DNA from: Puccinia triticina
Lineage: Eukaryota; Basidiomycota; Pucciniomycetes; Pucciniales; Pucciniaceae
Direction of reading: 5' to 3'
NCBI RefSeq assembly: GCF_026914185.1
Contig: NC_070570.1
Span: 1,550,001 to 1,614,000, forward strand
DNA: 64,000 nucleotides
In this document: piece by piece, positions 33,955 through 45,600 of the stretch
How the letters are laid out: each line of letters begins with the position of its first letter
Numbering within the stretch: the stretch's first letter is position 1
Notes under the pieces: model-generated
What the model was told of the DNA's origin: nothing
The model's database searches: none
Seen by the model: only the letters and a program-made list of their open reading frames with translations
Made by a program: the position numbers and the translations under genes

Positions 33955-34741
33955 AATTTATTTCATCACCTTTTCTGTTTCCTTTCCATCATGCGAAGGA
34001 AGTCAACATTCTTATTTGCTAGCTGTTATCTTGTACTTCATTTTTGCTTCTAAATCTCTTTTTTTTTTCTTAGACTGACTTTTGAGGTACCATCCAGACC
34101 ACAAAGAAGGAGAACATGTTCAAGTCTCCAGTGCGTTCCTTCTTCGAAACGTCTTGTATCCTACTTATGACCCGGGGTCATTCATGGTGTTTTTATCACC
34201 GAAAGACTTCCAACATTTAGACATCAAAATACCCTTGAATAATACATATTGGATAAACATGGCGCACTGACACTGTGAAAAACAGTTCACGCACGACAAA
34301 TTCCTCAGGGCCGGCCTTGTTTTTTGCTGAAAGGCGGGATACCTTCCCCAAGCCGTGGACCAACCATTGTGGAAGCGTGTCAATATCCGATGAGTCCTTT
34401 CTGAACATTTACATAACATCTTGATTGAGTTCTCTGCAGATGTTATAGATATGGGGTTGGGGATTCAGTCGTCAGAAAGCTCGGCATTGAACGACACCCT
34501 TTGTTGTCAGCTTGGCAGCAGTATCCTCTATACTGCACCTCGGCAGCTCAGAGCAAGGGCACTACATATGTGAATCAAGAAAAGCAGGTACATGGCAAGC
34601 ATCTTTTGTCTTACCAACATCGCTTAATTGCAAAACATGATTTGGTCATTCTACGATCTACAATGTGCATGAAAACTGTCAACTGGGTCAATGAGAATCA
34701 GAAGCTGGGTTTCAAACCGCTCAAAGCGTAAACGAAAAGAG
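33955..34741. other. Intergenic DNA between convergent NIC96 and RING genes
   Basis: Holds the two 3' untranslated regions. On the minus strand at about 34300-34400 a short protein-like frame (DIDTLPQWLVHGLGKVSRLS, then AKNKAGPEEFV) is preceded by an acceptor-like GTTCAG; it could be a stray exon, but no gene model closes. Confidence 0.35.
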
Positions 34742-34970
34742 TTAGTAAACGATGGGCGGGTAACCGTACTCAACCTCAGCTCTGCAGCTTGAACAAGTAA
34801 ATGGTTCAGGTATCAGGGCCGCAAACCAGTCCTACAGGGGTAGGGACAGGGTCAGCGAGAAAGACAAGATAAGTATACTCATCCAGAAATGCTCACTGTA
34901 ATGCAGCCCCGGTGAAAGTGATGCGACGTATGACATGGCAGTACAACAATGGCATCACTGTCAATATAGT
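34742..34970 (-). pseudogene. RING-H2 protein, C-terminal part, separated by Copia insertion
   Basis: Exon remainder 34897-34970, intron 34832-34896 (65 nt; GTGAGC donor, CTGAC branch, CTGTAG acceptor), last exon 34742-34831 ending TAA. It encodes the rest of a RING-H2 domain begun at 40198-40731: Cys, then the HHFH histidines, Cys, an ITDWF stretch and the final FTCSSCR pair. On the other side of the Copia element the two first zinc-binding cysteines are found. Frame and phase agree exactly once the retroelement and one ATAGT copy are left out. Confidence 0.8.
34966..34970. repeat. Target-site duplication of Copia element (left)
   Basis: ATAGT before the left LTR, matched by ATAGT at 40198-40202 after the right LTR. 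Confidence 0.9.
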
Positions 34971-35616
34971 TGTTGAAACTCGACGTAACATCTCGCTACT
35001 TCCGCGGCCACTGTCTGTGAACGGTCAGCAACAGTTGAAACTGCGGCACATGACCAGCAAGTACCGCCTGTCGAAAGCATGACTATCATCACCCAAAACC
35101 TAATTGCTCTCAAGATCTCCAGTCAACCGATATCACTCTTCTGGTCGGATCTCCGCTCTCAGTCATCCCTCACTTCTCCGATCCGCCGACAAACACTACT
35201 CCCCTTCCTTTTCCTTTCTCTTTTCCCTTTTCCTTTCCTTTCCCTCAAATCACCGACCTCAAACTCTCAATTCAATCACCGACCACAAAACTCGACTCAA
35301 CTCTCAGCTCATCAACACTTCTTCTGGACGTCTCGTCCCTTTCTCAACTTGGTGAGAAGTGAACAGTCAAATCTTGGAACCAGTCCTCTTTCACAATCAT
35401 CTAATCATTACTAATCTCTTCTCTTGTCTTTAGTCCCTGCTTCTCCGTTCTTGTCCACTCTCTCTCTCTGTCTAGTTGTCTGTCCGCTATTCTAAGTACT
35501 TTGCCGGGTATGAATTCTTCTTCAAAAATCATGTGTTGTTCTTTTTCTCTTTTCTAATTACTTTTGTCCTTAGATCTGGTCTTAGTTTCTTTAGCAATCA
35601 AATCTTAGGTTCTTTA
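34971..35616 (+). repeat. Copia left LTR
   Basis: 646 bp. T/C-rich body and a promoter region without an obvious TATA box. Differs from the right LTR for example at CAACCGATATC versus CAACCAATATC. Confidence 0.93.
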
Positions 35617-35648
35617 CGATTAACAGTCGAAAGCGCTAAAACCCGTTC

Positions 35649-38600
35649 ATGTCAACCAACAATCAACCCAAGGATTCTAAAGACCAGATTCACTCTACGA
35701 CAACTACGACCGACAAATCGACTGTCATGGCTGACAAACTGAAAGATGCCGTGATCAAATCGTCGATCGAGGGAATTCCCCTCCTCTCTATGGACAACTA
35801 CACGGACTGGAAGCGATGTGTTCTCAATCTTTTGGATCTAATCGATCTCAAGGACACTGTCGTCTCTCAAAAGGGCACCATCTCGGAGGCGAACAACAAG
35901 CTCGTCAAATCCATCTTCATAGCGAAGCTCAACTCTGCTGTTCAAGCCAATGTCATCAATGTGGTAAACGAAGACAGCGCCAGACTCATTTGGGCGTCAA
36001 TCACCAACTTCTTCGCTTCAAATCAATCCTCAAACAAGGCCAGAGTTTTCAGGTCTTTTGTTTGAGCTCCTTATACTCCGACTGATATTCCCGGCTTCAT
36101 AACCTCCATGAAGACGTATGAGACTCAACTCATTGAAGTGGGCTGGGAACTTCCGACGGACGCTATCGGTCATCTGGTTATCGAAAAATTCCCCGCCAAT
36201 ATGCACCACATAGCCGATGCGATGACTCACTCAGCTTCCGAGATCACTCTCGATACGGTCTTAGATCATCTCAGATTGCATGCTGACAATCAAGAGTTGC
36301 GAGCTAGCGGAAGTGGTACCAGGTCTGATCCCATCACCTTGTACACTGACAAATCCACCAAATGTCGCCGTAAAACTCAAAACTCGCCTGCGATGCACAA
36401 TACTCTAGCTCCTCACGCGGAATCCAACTGCTGGATGCTATACCCTAAACTTCGACCACCTCAATATCAACGAGAAGTCAATCCGAAGACTGAGACTACT
36501 GTCAGTAGTTTCCACTCATCTCTCTCTAAATCACCACACCTATTCATTCTTGATTCGGGTTCATCAGCTCACATGGTTTCAAACTCTCATCTATTTCATA
36601 CTCTAGAACACAAAGAACTAGGATCTGTTCAGACTAGCTCGGGTCGCGATGATCTACGTATCAAAGGCATCGGATCCATCAGACTGAAGAACGATCAAGG
36701 AGAGTTGTTTCTTAATCAAGTCCTCTTCATACCAGATCTCGTTGTAAACCTTCTCTCAGTTCGTTGTCTGGCGCTTGAAGACTATCTTGTTCATTTCTAT
36801 AAAAATAGCTTTGAAATCTCAAAAAACAATGAAATTAAAATGACTGGCAATTACATTTCAAATCTACCGAGTCTTGAGTTCGAAAATGTTGTGCATTCCA
36901 GTAATCTGTCCAGTGCTGAGTATCTGCATAAGTCACTGGGTCATGTGAGCTATCACCGACTACGCAAGAAACTGGGAATTCCACTGAAAATCACTCAGGA
37001 CTGCGAATCGTGTGCTGTTGCGAAGGTCACAAAGGCTTCATTCAACTCTGTTCATTCAGCTGCTTCGCGTCCTTTCGAAGAACTCCATCTAGATCTTGTT
37101 GGTCCCATTTGGCCGTCGTCAAAAACAGGACATCGTTTCATTCTCACGATAGTCGACAGTTGCACCAGATTTTGCGCTGCTATTCCAATTAAACTAAAAA
37201 GCGATGTACCTGAAACATTGTCTTATCTGATTGACGTCGAAGCCAAACGTTTTGGGTATTATCCAACCACTCTTCACTCAGACAGAGGCACCGAATTCCT
37301 CAACTCAAGCCTTGAAGACTACTGTCAGAAGCATCTGATCAAACAGCGATGCTCAGATCCGTACACCCCTCAACAGAATGGACTTGCTGAGCGGTTCAAC
37401 AGAACAATTCTCGAATCAATGAGAACAATAATTGAAGACTCTGGCGTACATCAACACTACTGGGACGAAATTGCTAGAGTCAGTTCACTTACGCTGAATC
37501 AGATCCCTGCTCATCGCTCAAAAAAGTCGCCGTTTGAATTGTTCAAAAATCGTTCCATTCCGCTGAATTACTTCCATCCAATCGGCAATCGCGTGTCCTT
37601 TCTGATCCAACCCACTCGGTCCTTCTCCAAGCTCAAACCCAAAGGAGAATTGGGAATTCTGATTGGATATACCGATGAATTGCGTTCATATCGAATTCTG
37701 TCTGACTCCGGAAAAATTGTTGAAACTAAAAATGTTCGATTTCTGGACTACTCTCCACCAAACAAGAAAAAGGTAGACTGGGAATTTGAGATTGAAGACG
37801 AACCAACCTCAGAAACCAAGCAGTCCGGATCAGATCCAACAGAATCAAACAAATCTGAAGAGAACACTCTATCAACGGATGAAGACAGTGAGGATGAAGT
37901 GGCGTCAGGTCTAGTTCCCAATCTCGACAATGAAGCACCGATCGGCAGAGTTCTCAGAGAAAGAACGTCTCAAGTCAAACCAACCAAATATACTCACTTG
38001 ACAACCGACCCGACTTCCTTCAAAAAGGCAATGGCATCAAAGGAGAAGAAAGGCTGGAAGAAGGCAGCGAACGAGGAACTCAACAACATTGAGCACCACG
38101 ATGTGTGGGAGGATATGTTCAGCACTCCGGAATCTTTTCTACACACTCTGTGGATTTTCAAAACAAAGCCAGCTACTCTCTCGTCTGACGAAAGAAAAAA
38201 GGCTAGGCTGTGCATACAAGGATTCAAGCAAATCGAAGGTCAAGACTACGGCAACACTTTTGCTCCGACTGGCAAATTCACCACAATGCTGATGCTCCTC
38301 ATGTACGCGGTCGACAAGAAACTACCCATGCGCCAATTTGATGTAAAAAGTGCTTTCCTGTACGCTCCCTTAAAAGAAGAACTGTACATAAAAACTCCGG
38401 AAGGCTCCTCTCGAAAAGCACCTTTTCTCCGCCTCAAAAAATCTCTGTACGGCCTCAAACAAGCACCGGCGAATTGGTTTGAAACTCTGACATCATGGTT
38501 CAATGACATCAACTTCCATCAATCTACCGCCGATCCGTGTCTCTATATTCATGAAGACAAGAACTCGTTCATTTTTTTTCATGTAGACGACTTGGTTGTT

Positions 38601-39557
38601 GTAGGCAATGTTGAGGTATTCGAAAGTCTGTTTCTCCATCGCTTTCCCAACTCATCCGCACATGAACCAGACACACTTCTGGGGATGGACGTGGAACGGA
38701 CAGAAGACGCCATTACTCTGTCGCAAGAAAAACTCATCGACAAAGGACTAGACATGCTGGGACTCTCCGACTGTTGCTCAGTTACAATGCCGCTATCAGT
38801 TGCGGTTCAATTGAAACCAGCCACTCAAGAAGAATCTCTTGAATTCAAGAAGCTCAAGATCAACTATCGGACATTCACGGGAATATTGAACTACCTCTCT
38901 TGCCGAACCAGACCAGACCTGGCGCCTGCTGTTTCCATATTATCGAGCTTCAACAACAACCCTGGAATCTCTCACTGGAAACAGGTGATTCATTTTTGGC
39001 GCTATGTGAAAGGCACAAGACACTTGCATCTAACTCTTCGACCAAATCTCAACGATAAATCTCAAGCAATTCAACACTATACCGATGCCACTTGGGCTGA
39101 TGACCTAGAGACACGTCTCTCGCGCAGCGGCTCCATATGCTTCTGGAAATCTTGCCCTGTGGCGTGGAACAGCAAGAAACAAAAAAATATCACTCTCTCA
39201 TTGACTGAAGCTGAACTCAACGCACTTTCGGACGGGGTGCAAGAAAATCAATGGATAAAATTTCTTGCCGAAGAACTCTGGAATGAAGACCTCAAGCCAT
39301 CAAATTTTCACGTTGACAATCAAGGACTCATTGAAAAAATCAATCATTTTGGCTCTAACTCCAAGACAAAACACCTAGACATCAAGATCAAATGGCTACG
39401 AGAACTGAAAAATAAAAATGAAATTACAGTTACTCTAATTCCGTCTGAAGATATGATAGCCGATCCACTGACCAAAGCCAGCAATACCAGCTCTCTCAAC
39501 CGCCTCAAAGAAACCTGTTTTTTGGTTCACTACTCATCAAGTTGCGGGGGGTGTTGA
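35649..39557 (+). pseudogene. Copia Gag-Pol polyprotein with one in-frame stop
   Basis: Frame from ATG 35649 to TGA 39555-39557, interrupted only by TGA at 36063-36065 within Gag (after KARVFRSFV). Gag resembles the UBN2 type (SMDNYTDWKRCVLNLLD). Counting from 36108: protease DSGSSAHM with Asp 149; GAG-pre-integrase HKSLGHVSYHRLRKKLG with a CESC pair; integrase D329, D392, E428 (DD35E exact); RT with DVKSAFLYAPLKEELYIK, LKKSLYGLKQAPANWF and HVDDLVVVG (Asp near 827); RNase H (HYTDATWADD, LTEAEL, TKHLDIKI). The Gag zinc knuckle (KCRRKT...HN...NCW) has lost its canonical spacing. If read through, the product would be about 1,302 aa. Confidence 0.9.
39541..39551 (+). other. Polypurine tract of Copia element
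   Basis: GTTGCGGGGGG directly before the right LTR start TGTTG. Confidence 0.7.
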
Positions 39558-40197
39558 AACTCGACGTAACATCTCGCTACTTCCGCGGCCACTGTCTGTG
39601 AACGGTCAGCAACAGTTGAAACTGCGGCACATGACCAGCAAGTACCGCCTGTCGAAAGCATGACTATCATCACCCAAAACCTAATTGCTCTCAAGATCTC
39701 CAGTCAACCAATATCACTCTTCTGGTCGGATCTCCGCTCTCAGTCATCCCTCACTTCTCCGATCCGCCGACAAACACTACTCCCCTTCCTTTTCCTTTCT
39801 CTTTTCCCTTTTCCTTTCCTTTCCCTCAAATCACCGACCTCAAACTCTCAATTCAATCACCGACCACAAAACTTGACTCAACTCTCAGCTCATCAACACT
39901 TCTTCTGGACGTCTCGTCCCTTTCTCAACTTGGTGAGAAGTGAACAGTCAAATCTTGGAACCAGTCCTCTTTCACAATCATCTAATCATTACTAATCTCT
40001 TCTCTTGTCTTTAGTCCCTGCTTCTCCGTTCTTGTCCACTCTCTCTCTCTGTCTAGTTGTCTGTCCGCTATTCTAAGCACTTTGCCGGGTATGAATTCTT
40101 CTTCAAAAATCATGTGTTGTTCTTTTTCTCTTTTCTAATTACTTTTGTCCTTAGATCTGGTCTTAGTTTCTTTAGCAATCAAATCTTAGGTTCTTTA
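39552..40197 (+). repeat. Copia right LTR
   Basis: 646 bp, almost identical to 34971-35616, followed by ATAGT. Confidence 0.93.
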
Positions 40198-40731
40198 ATA
40201 GTGCATCAAACATACGGCGCAATGCAAGGAGTCCGTTTCACAAGGATCAGATGCTAGGGATGAAAGGTTTGTGTTAGTCATTGTATCCACTACGTCATCT
40301 GCTACTTCCCTTGGTAGTCTGGCGGGGCGGCCGGGAATGTTAGTAACTTCCTCAAGCTCTTGGGCCGCAACACTGAACAATTGATAAAGGAGTAAGCTGG
40401 TTTGGTCATCCAACATGTCGATCGCGTGGTTGAGCTCTCTGTAGCTCCCAACGTAAGTTTGGAGCTCTTGAGCGGAGAGGCCTGCACGGGTTGGGTTGTT
40501 AGCAAGTTCAAACAGAGCTCTAGTGTGGCCGTGATAGAAATTTTCAAAGATCAGTCGATTGTCATTTGATAGACGCTGAGACACTTGCTGAAAAATGATC
40601 GCCGCGCGGGGTCTCCGGGTAAAAACTTGACCGCCATGGGAAGGCTCTTCAGCAGGCCCCAAGCCGCCAGGGCTTGATCCAGGGAGATCTTCGACATGTT
40701 CCAAGTCTCCAGGGTTGATATTTTGATCCAT
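40198..40731 (-). pseudogene. RING-H2 protein, N-terminal part (178 codons), interrupted in the RING
   Basis: ATG 40729-40731 opens a 178-codon frame: an acidic, disordered N-terminus (NPGDLEHVEDLPGSSPGG), a helical middle (FEN..., RELNHAIDMLDDQTSLLLYQ) and the first RING pair CAVC at residues 171-174. The frame then hits the Copia LTR and a chance TAA at 40195. Continued at 34742-34970 it would give about 230 aa with C171-x2-C174-x14-C189-x3-H193-x2-H196-x2-C199-x14-C214-x2-C217, the RING-H2 pattern of E3 ubiquitin ligases. The truncated product lacks six of eight zinc ligands, so ligase activity should be lost in this haplotype. Confidence 0.82.
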
Positions 40732-40820
40732 GTCTGTTCGTAAAGCTGTGTGCTGTCAAAGTACGGTCTAATGAGATGATGGTGTTGGAACTGTCCGCGA
40801 GGAGGACCACCAACTCAATG

Positions 40821-40831
40821 CTTTATATACC
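40821..40831 (-). promoter_or_regulatory. TATA box of the RING-H2 gene
   Basis: GGTATATAAAG on the minus strand about 90 bp before the ATG at 40731. Confidence 0.55.
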
Positions 40832-41208
40832 TTCAGCACTTTGTTGTCACAGCTGAGCTCCTCAGCACCATCCAGGTGCGCTTTTTGGAATGCGTGCATT
40901 TCCAGAGAGAGTCGGAACGGGTTGGAAAAGCTTTAAGTTTGGTCGACAAATACTCTAATAGGTATAGATCTTAGGTCAGAATGCTTATTTTTAACATTCC
41001 TCTTATTTTGATAAAGCACTTGCTTCCAAGGGCGCGTTGATTTTCTATTTCGTTTAGTGTCAAGATTGTCCATGTTTCAAGGACAAGTGTCAGAGGCGCA
41101 GCTGTCCGGGAGAAATGTCAATCCACATTAGGCGAGATGAAAACAGGTGTTTAAGTTGAAATGAGCTTGTAAAATTTTCTGAAAATAAGTCAAATGTTTA
41201 ACAATTAT

Positions 41209-41379
41209 GGTGTTCAAAGTTGGTTTGCATAATTTTATGCATGCATAAATCATAACATCATAAAAATATTTTGGTGAGGAAATTCTGTATTACATAATCA
41301 GACAGTCATAGCCCCTGCAAAAAATATTACATGATTTTATGATTTATGCATGCATAAAATTATGCAAACCAACTACACC
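41209..41379. mobile_element. MITE with about 38-bp perfect inverted repeats
   Basis: Core ends AGTTGGTTTGCATAATTTTA (41218 on) and the exact inverted copy ending at 41374; outer GGTGT/ACACC may be the true termini. TTA at 41380-41382 and at 41205-41207 (one base off) would fit a Tourist/Harbinger-type duplication. Interior 80 bp, no coding. Confidence 0.7.
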
Positions 41380-41383
41380 TTAA

Positions 41384-42614
41384 GAGCATCTCCACCGCGG
41401 GAGCTAAATCGAGGGACTAAACCAAATTTAGCTCCCCAGATCTGATTTAGCTCCTCCACCGGAGGCGCTAAAGGCTACCCTAAAGTAGGAAAACCCATCC
41501 GGGGAGCTAAACCAAGACCAGATTTAGGACACTATAGCTCCCCACATAGCTCCTCTGGCTCACATATCACACAGCCGGAGGCCTGTGATACTCCGCTCCT
41601 TCCCGCACACAACCCCCGATGTCCCCAACCCCAGACATCCACGGACATACATATGTACGGTATCGACGGCCGTCCCGGCCGGCCCGACTATTGTACACAA
41701 AAAAATCACAGGCATAATAAATGTGTGTCCAATCATCAATGGCCGGTACCGGACATTGAGGGGATCAGCAGTACAGTACCCTCCTCTCGATGACCGGTCT
41801 GTGCCAGTCATCGAGGGGACTCACAGCTCTCGATGACCGATCACTGGTCATTGAGGGGACTCACCACCTCTCGATGACCGGCACAGACCGGTCATCGGGA
41901 GGATGCACAGCTCTCGATGACCAGTATATACCGGTCATCAATGGGACTCACGTCTCCTCTCAATGACCGGATTGACCGGTCATTGAGGGGAGTCACCACC
42001 TCTCGATGACCGGCACAGATCGGTCCTTGGGAGGACGCACAACTCTCGATGACCGGGCTGTACCGGTTATCAAGAGGACTCACATCTCCTCTCGATGACC
42101 GGATTGACCGGTCATCAAGTGACTCACACAGCTACATGTCGATGGCCGGTACTGACCGGCCATCAAGAGGACTACATCTCAATGGCCAGTACTGACCGGC
42201 CATCGAGAGGACTATATCTCGATGGCCAGTACTGACCGGCTATTGAGAGGACTATATCTCGATGGCCGGTACTGACCGGCCATTGAGAGGACTACATCTC
42301 GATGGCCGGTACTGACCGGCCATCGAGAGGACTACATCTCGATGGCCGGCGCTGCATCGAGAGGACTGCACGTTGATGGCCGGTACTGACCGGCCATTGA
42401 GAAGACGCTGCCATATATTGACCGGACATTGGTATGCACCTCTTGTGCTGACCAGTCATCGGGGAGTCGGGGCTAGCCGGTTTCACAACCTGGAGGTGCT
42501 ACTTTGGGAACCTTGCGGTGTGAAAGAGACCTCGGTCGGGAAGCTAAAAGTGCGCCGCAGTCGCGCGAGCCTGGGATTTAGTCCCTCAGATAGTCCCCCG
42601 CAGTGGAGATGCTC
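41384..42614. mobile_element. Harbinger-like TIR element with minisatellite core
   Basis: Ends GAGCATCTCCACCGCGGGAG (41384) and inverted GCAGTGGAGATGCTC (ending 42614), flanked by TAA on both sides (41381-41383, 42615-42617), as PIF/Harbinger elements duplicate TWA. Subterminal GGGACTAAA words occur in inverted orientation at both ends. The interior 41735-42480 is the palindromic minisatellite; no transposase. Confidence 0.75.
41735..42480. repeat. Palindromic minisatellite, locus 4
   Basis: The clearest array: about 42-bp units of GATGGCCGGTACTGACCGGC CATCGAGAGGACTACATCTC in the right half (42130-42400), and GACCGGTCAT(T/C)GAGGGGA units on the left. Confidence 0.85.
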
Positions 42615-42617
42615 TAA

Positions 42618-45600
42618 ATCTTGCTTTGTTGTTGGCATTTAGCCAATTCTAATAATGTATCTGGTTTCAAGCTATGTAAACGGACAACACATTTCCAAAA
42701 GTAGGATAACGGGTGCATTTCCTAAAAACTAATGAAAAAGCTTTGAAATTTGAAAAACACGACTGGAAACGCATCCGAACTCACTTAACTAAAGTACCTC
42801 CTGCCAAGGGCTGTCAGAGGATTACTTTGCAAGATCACACACCCTGCAGCAGAGGGAATTTCTTAAGTTTGAAACACATCCGGATAAGGATCAGGAGGGC
42901 TCCCACTTCCTGATTGGCAACATTCACAAATAAAAAGTGGTGAAAATGAATCTGATACAAGATCAACATATACTTCACTTGAGAAGGACTTTTTCACTTC
43001 TTTGGTTTAAGTTTTTCTTGTATGAGTTTCAATAAACTTGTTCAGTGGCCCTGGGCTGACACGCTGAAACCCTGCAGACCTTCAGCCGGGTGTATACCAA
43101 CTGCAGGGCAGTGGTGGCCCCTCAATAAACAACACCTGTCCTCTCACATCATCTGATTAGTCTATGACACTCATTCTCTCACTGGAGCCTCCACCCCAGC
43201 TACACCTGTTGGTGGAACCTGTTTCAGCTGCCCCAGCTGACCTGGTGTTGTGACACTACTAAAGAAGTCCACACCTCTGCCTTGCTGCAGTCCTGTTGCA
43301 ACTATTTCTCCACCCACACTTCTGGTCCTGCACCAGTGTCAGACCCAAATTGCACAAGGGTCAAGTGCACACCACTCATCCTAGGCTATAGTTCAAGCTC
43401 CTCCCAAGCTTGGAAGAGTCCCCTATGCTATTTCCATCCTGATCCAAGGAGGATACCATCACTTTCTGAGCATTATTGATCCTGATTCTTTCTGAGTTCT
43501 GCTGTGCCTTTGAGTAATTCCCTGATCCCTTTCCGCCTCATCAATGTCCAATCCTGCCATTTTCATAGTTTTTGAACCTTGTGTATCCTTCTCTGCCTCT
43601 CTGAAACCATTTTTTGGCCCTTATTCCTTTGATTCTCATTCCCACATCTCCGCCAAGGGTATCCACTCCCTCCGTCTTCTCAAAGAATCCACCCTTACCC
43701 CGCTATCATTTTTTTGACCCTTGTCCGCTCAATATTTTATGGACCACCACAAGGGAAGCTGTAGAGCACTTCCTCATCACCGCGCTGCCTACGCTCTGAC
43801 ACTGTAGGAGCTCCATAATGCGCTTTACATCCGCATACAGATCTTTTTAACCAATTTCAAACACCGTGTTGTACATAAAAACTACCACAACATTGACTCC
43901 GGCTGTTGATTCACACCTGGTAATTGCTGCGGGATACTGAGGTACAGTTCCCTGCACTTGCTGCAGAAAGAGAGGCAGTAAGGAGGATTCCTTTACTAAC
44001 CTGTATCAGGGAAGAGAAAGGAAGCATATAGGTTTATATTCTCGGCAAACACCAGAATGTGGGGTTTCAGGTGTAAGCCTGCAAGCCCACATTCTGATGG
44101 GCGGTTGGGTGGTGTCTGAAAATGGTTGCAACTCTGAAGCAAGTGGCACTGGTGATCTGAGGAGGGGGGAGGAATCTTCAGCAAAGTGCTGGTGAATCCC
44201 TCTCCTCTCAAGGGTGGTCCTATATGAAACCTCTCACTGCAAGGCCGATGAGGTGTGCACATGATGCCATGAAACAAGGCCTTGGTCTGATCACTCAGGT
44301 GCCTAACTTCCTTAGTGGCCTCCATGGACAAGGGAGAACTTGTCTGTTCCCTTCTTGATGCCCTGCAAGTAATAACCATCCTCAGTAACAGGAATATTCA
44401 CAATACAAACAATTGCCTAATATTGTATTTTATTGTAACTACCCAGTGTTTCAAAAAGAAAATTGATAGGCTTCTTGGATCAGAATACCTCCATTATTCT
44501 CCATTGTTTCAATCAACGCAGTTAGCGCGTTACTGGTGTTATTTTTCGCGGTATTGAGGGGGAAATCACCCTCTGTTACGTTATCCAAACGTGCGCAAGC
44601 AAATTTTACCAGATAGCAATAACGCGTTATCTGATAACGGTGGGAACTTACGTTACAAAAATCCCATTGGATAACGTAATCTAAGTAACTTCCCATTGTT
44701 GTTTGAATTGTGGGCCGCTAAACTACTTTTACTTAGTATTTTAGCATGGCTTAGCCAAGCTACACTACCGTTGACAGGGGTTTCTGTTAGTAGTCTGTGA
44801 TTGCCACCGCTATCAGGCCTCACAGGAAAAATAAGCAATTCTATCACTGAAATTTACCCGCTAGAATTGCAAATAGTGCTGTTAGCACCCGTTGTGGTGA
44901 TTTATATAGGCAAGCGTGGTAGAATGTCTACTCAGGGATAGCGCGGGCAGGAATGCACAGAGCGGCTCAGGCAGAGTGCATTCCGGTGACATGAGCACTG
45001 AGGATGATGTCAGGAAAGCGCGCTAAGAAAAGCTTACAGAAAGTCACACGCGGACCAGAATGCACAGATTGCGGATTGCGGATTTTGGATTGGGTATTCG
45101 GATTGGAGCGGAAAAGACGGGGCTGGACTGCAGCGGATTACACACGTGGACTGGTAGCAGCGGCGTGTCAGCGGGTGAGCCATGACAGCCAAAGCGGGTT
45201 CCACCAGCGAGTGGAACAGGGGTGGAGGCAGTGACGAGAGACCGACTGGCGGGGGCTAGACAGAGGACGGTGAGAGATCAAGCGTCAGAGAAGAGCGGAG
45301 TCTGGGAAAGTGATGTGCGGAATAGCGGGCGGAGATGGGGGAACTAGTGCGGGAAAGTGTCAGATGTGCGGGATCGGGTGGGAACGGCGATGTGCAAGGA
45401 GGGAAGGACGGGAAAAGGGGGCGGAGAGATTTCTCGGAAGAATCATCCTATTATCCTAGCATTATCATTACTACAGATTACTCATTATTGTACTTACACA
45501 AACGGACGTACTAGAGTTATTAGGAGATTATTTGTGACCTTATCTTTACTTTCAGGAGTACTTGCGGATTCTGTGCTTACGGAGTGCGGAGCTTTATTCA

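Larger units (their letters stand above)
34971..40197 (+). mobile_element. Ty1/Copia retrotransposon, complete with both LTRs
   Basis: LTRs 34971-35616 and 39552-40197, both 646 bp and differing at only a few positions; ends TGTTGAAACT...GGTTCTTTA; ATAGT duplication; one long frame with integrase before RT. Near-identical LTRs point to a recent insertion, which cut the RING-H2 gene. Confidence 0.95.

Noticed and set aside
34165..34419. Minus-strand gene between NIC96 and the RING gene
   Set aside because: A short protein-like stretch exists, but neither a start nor consistent exons could be joined.
43990..44380. 127-codon minus-strand frame
   Set aside because: No motif, no splice signals, unusual Pro/His/Cys content; probably chance.
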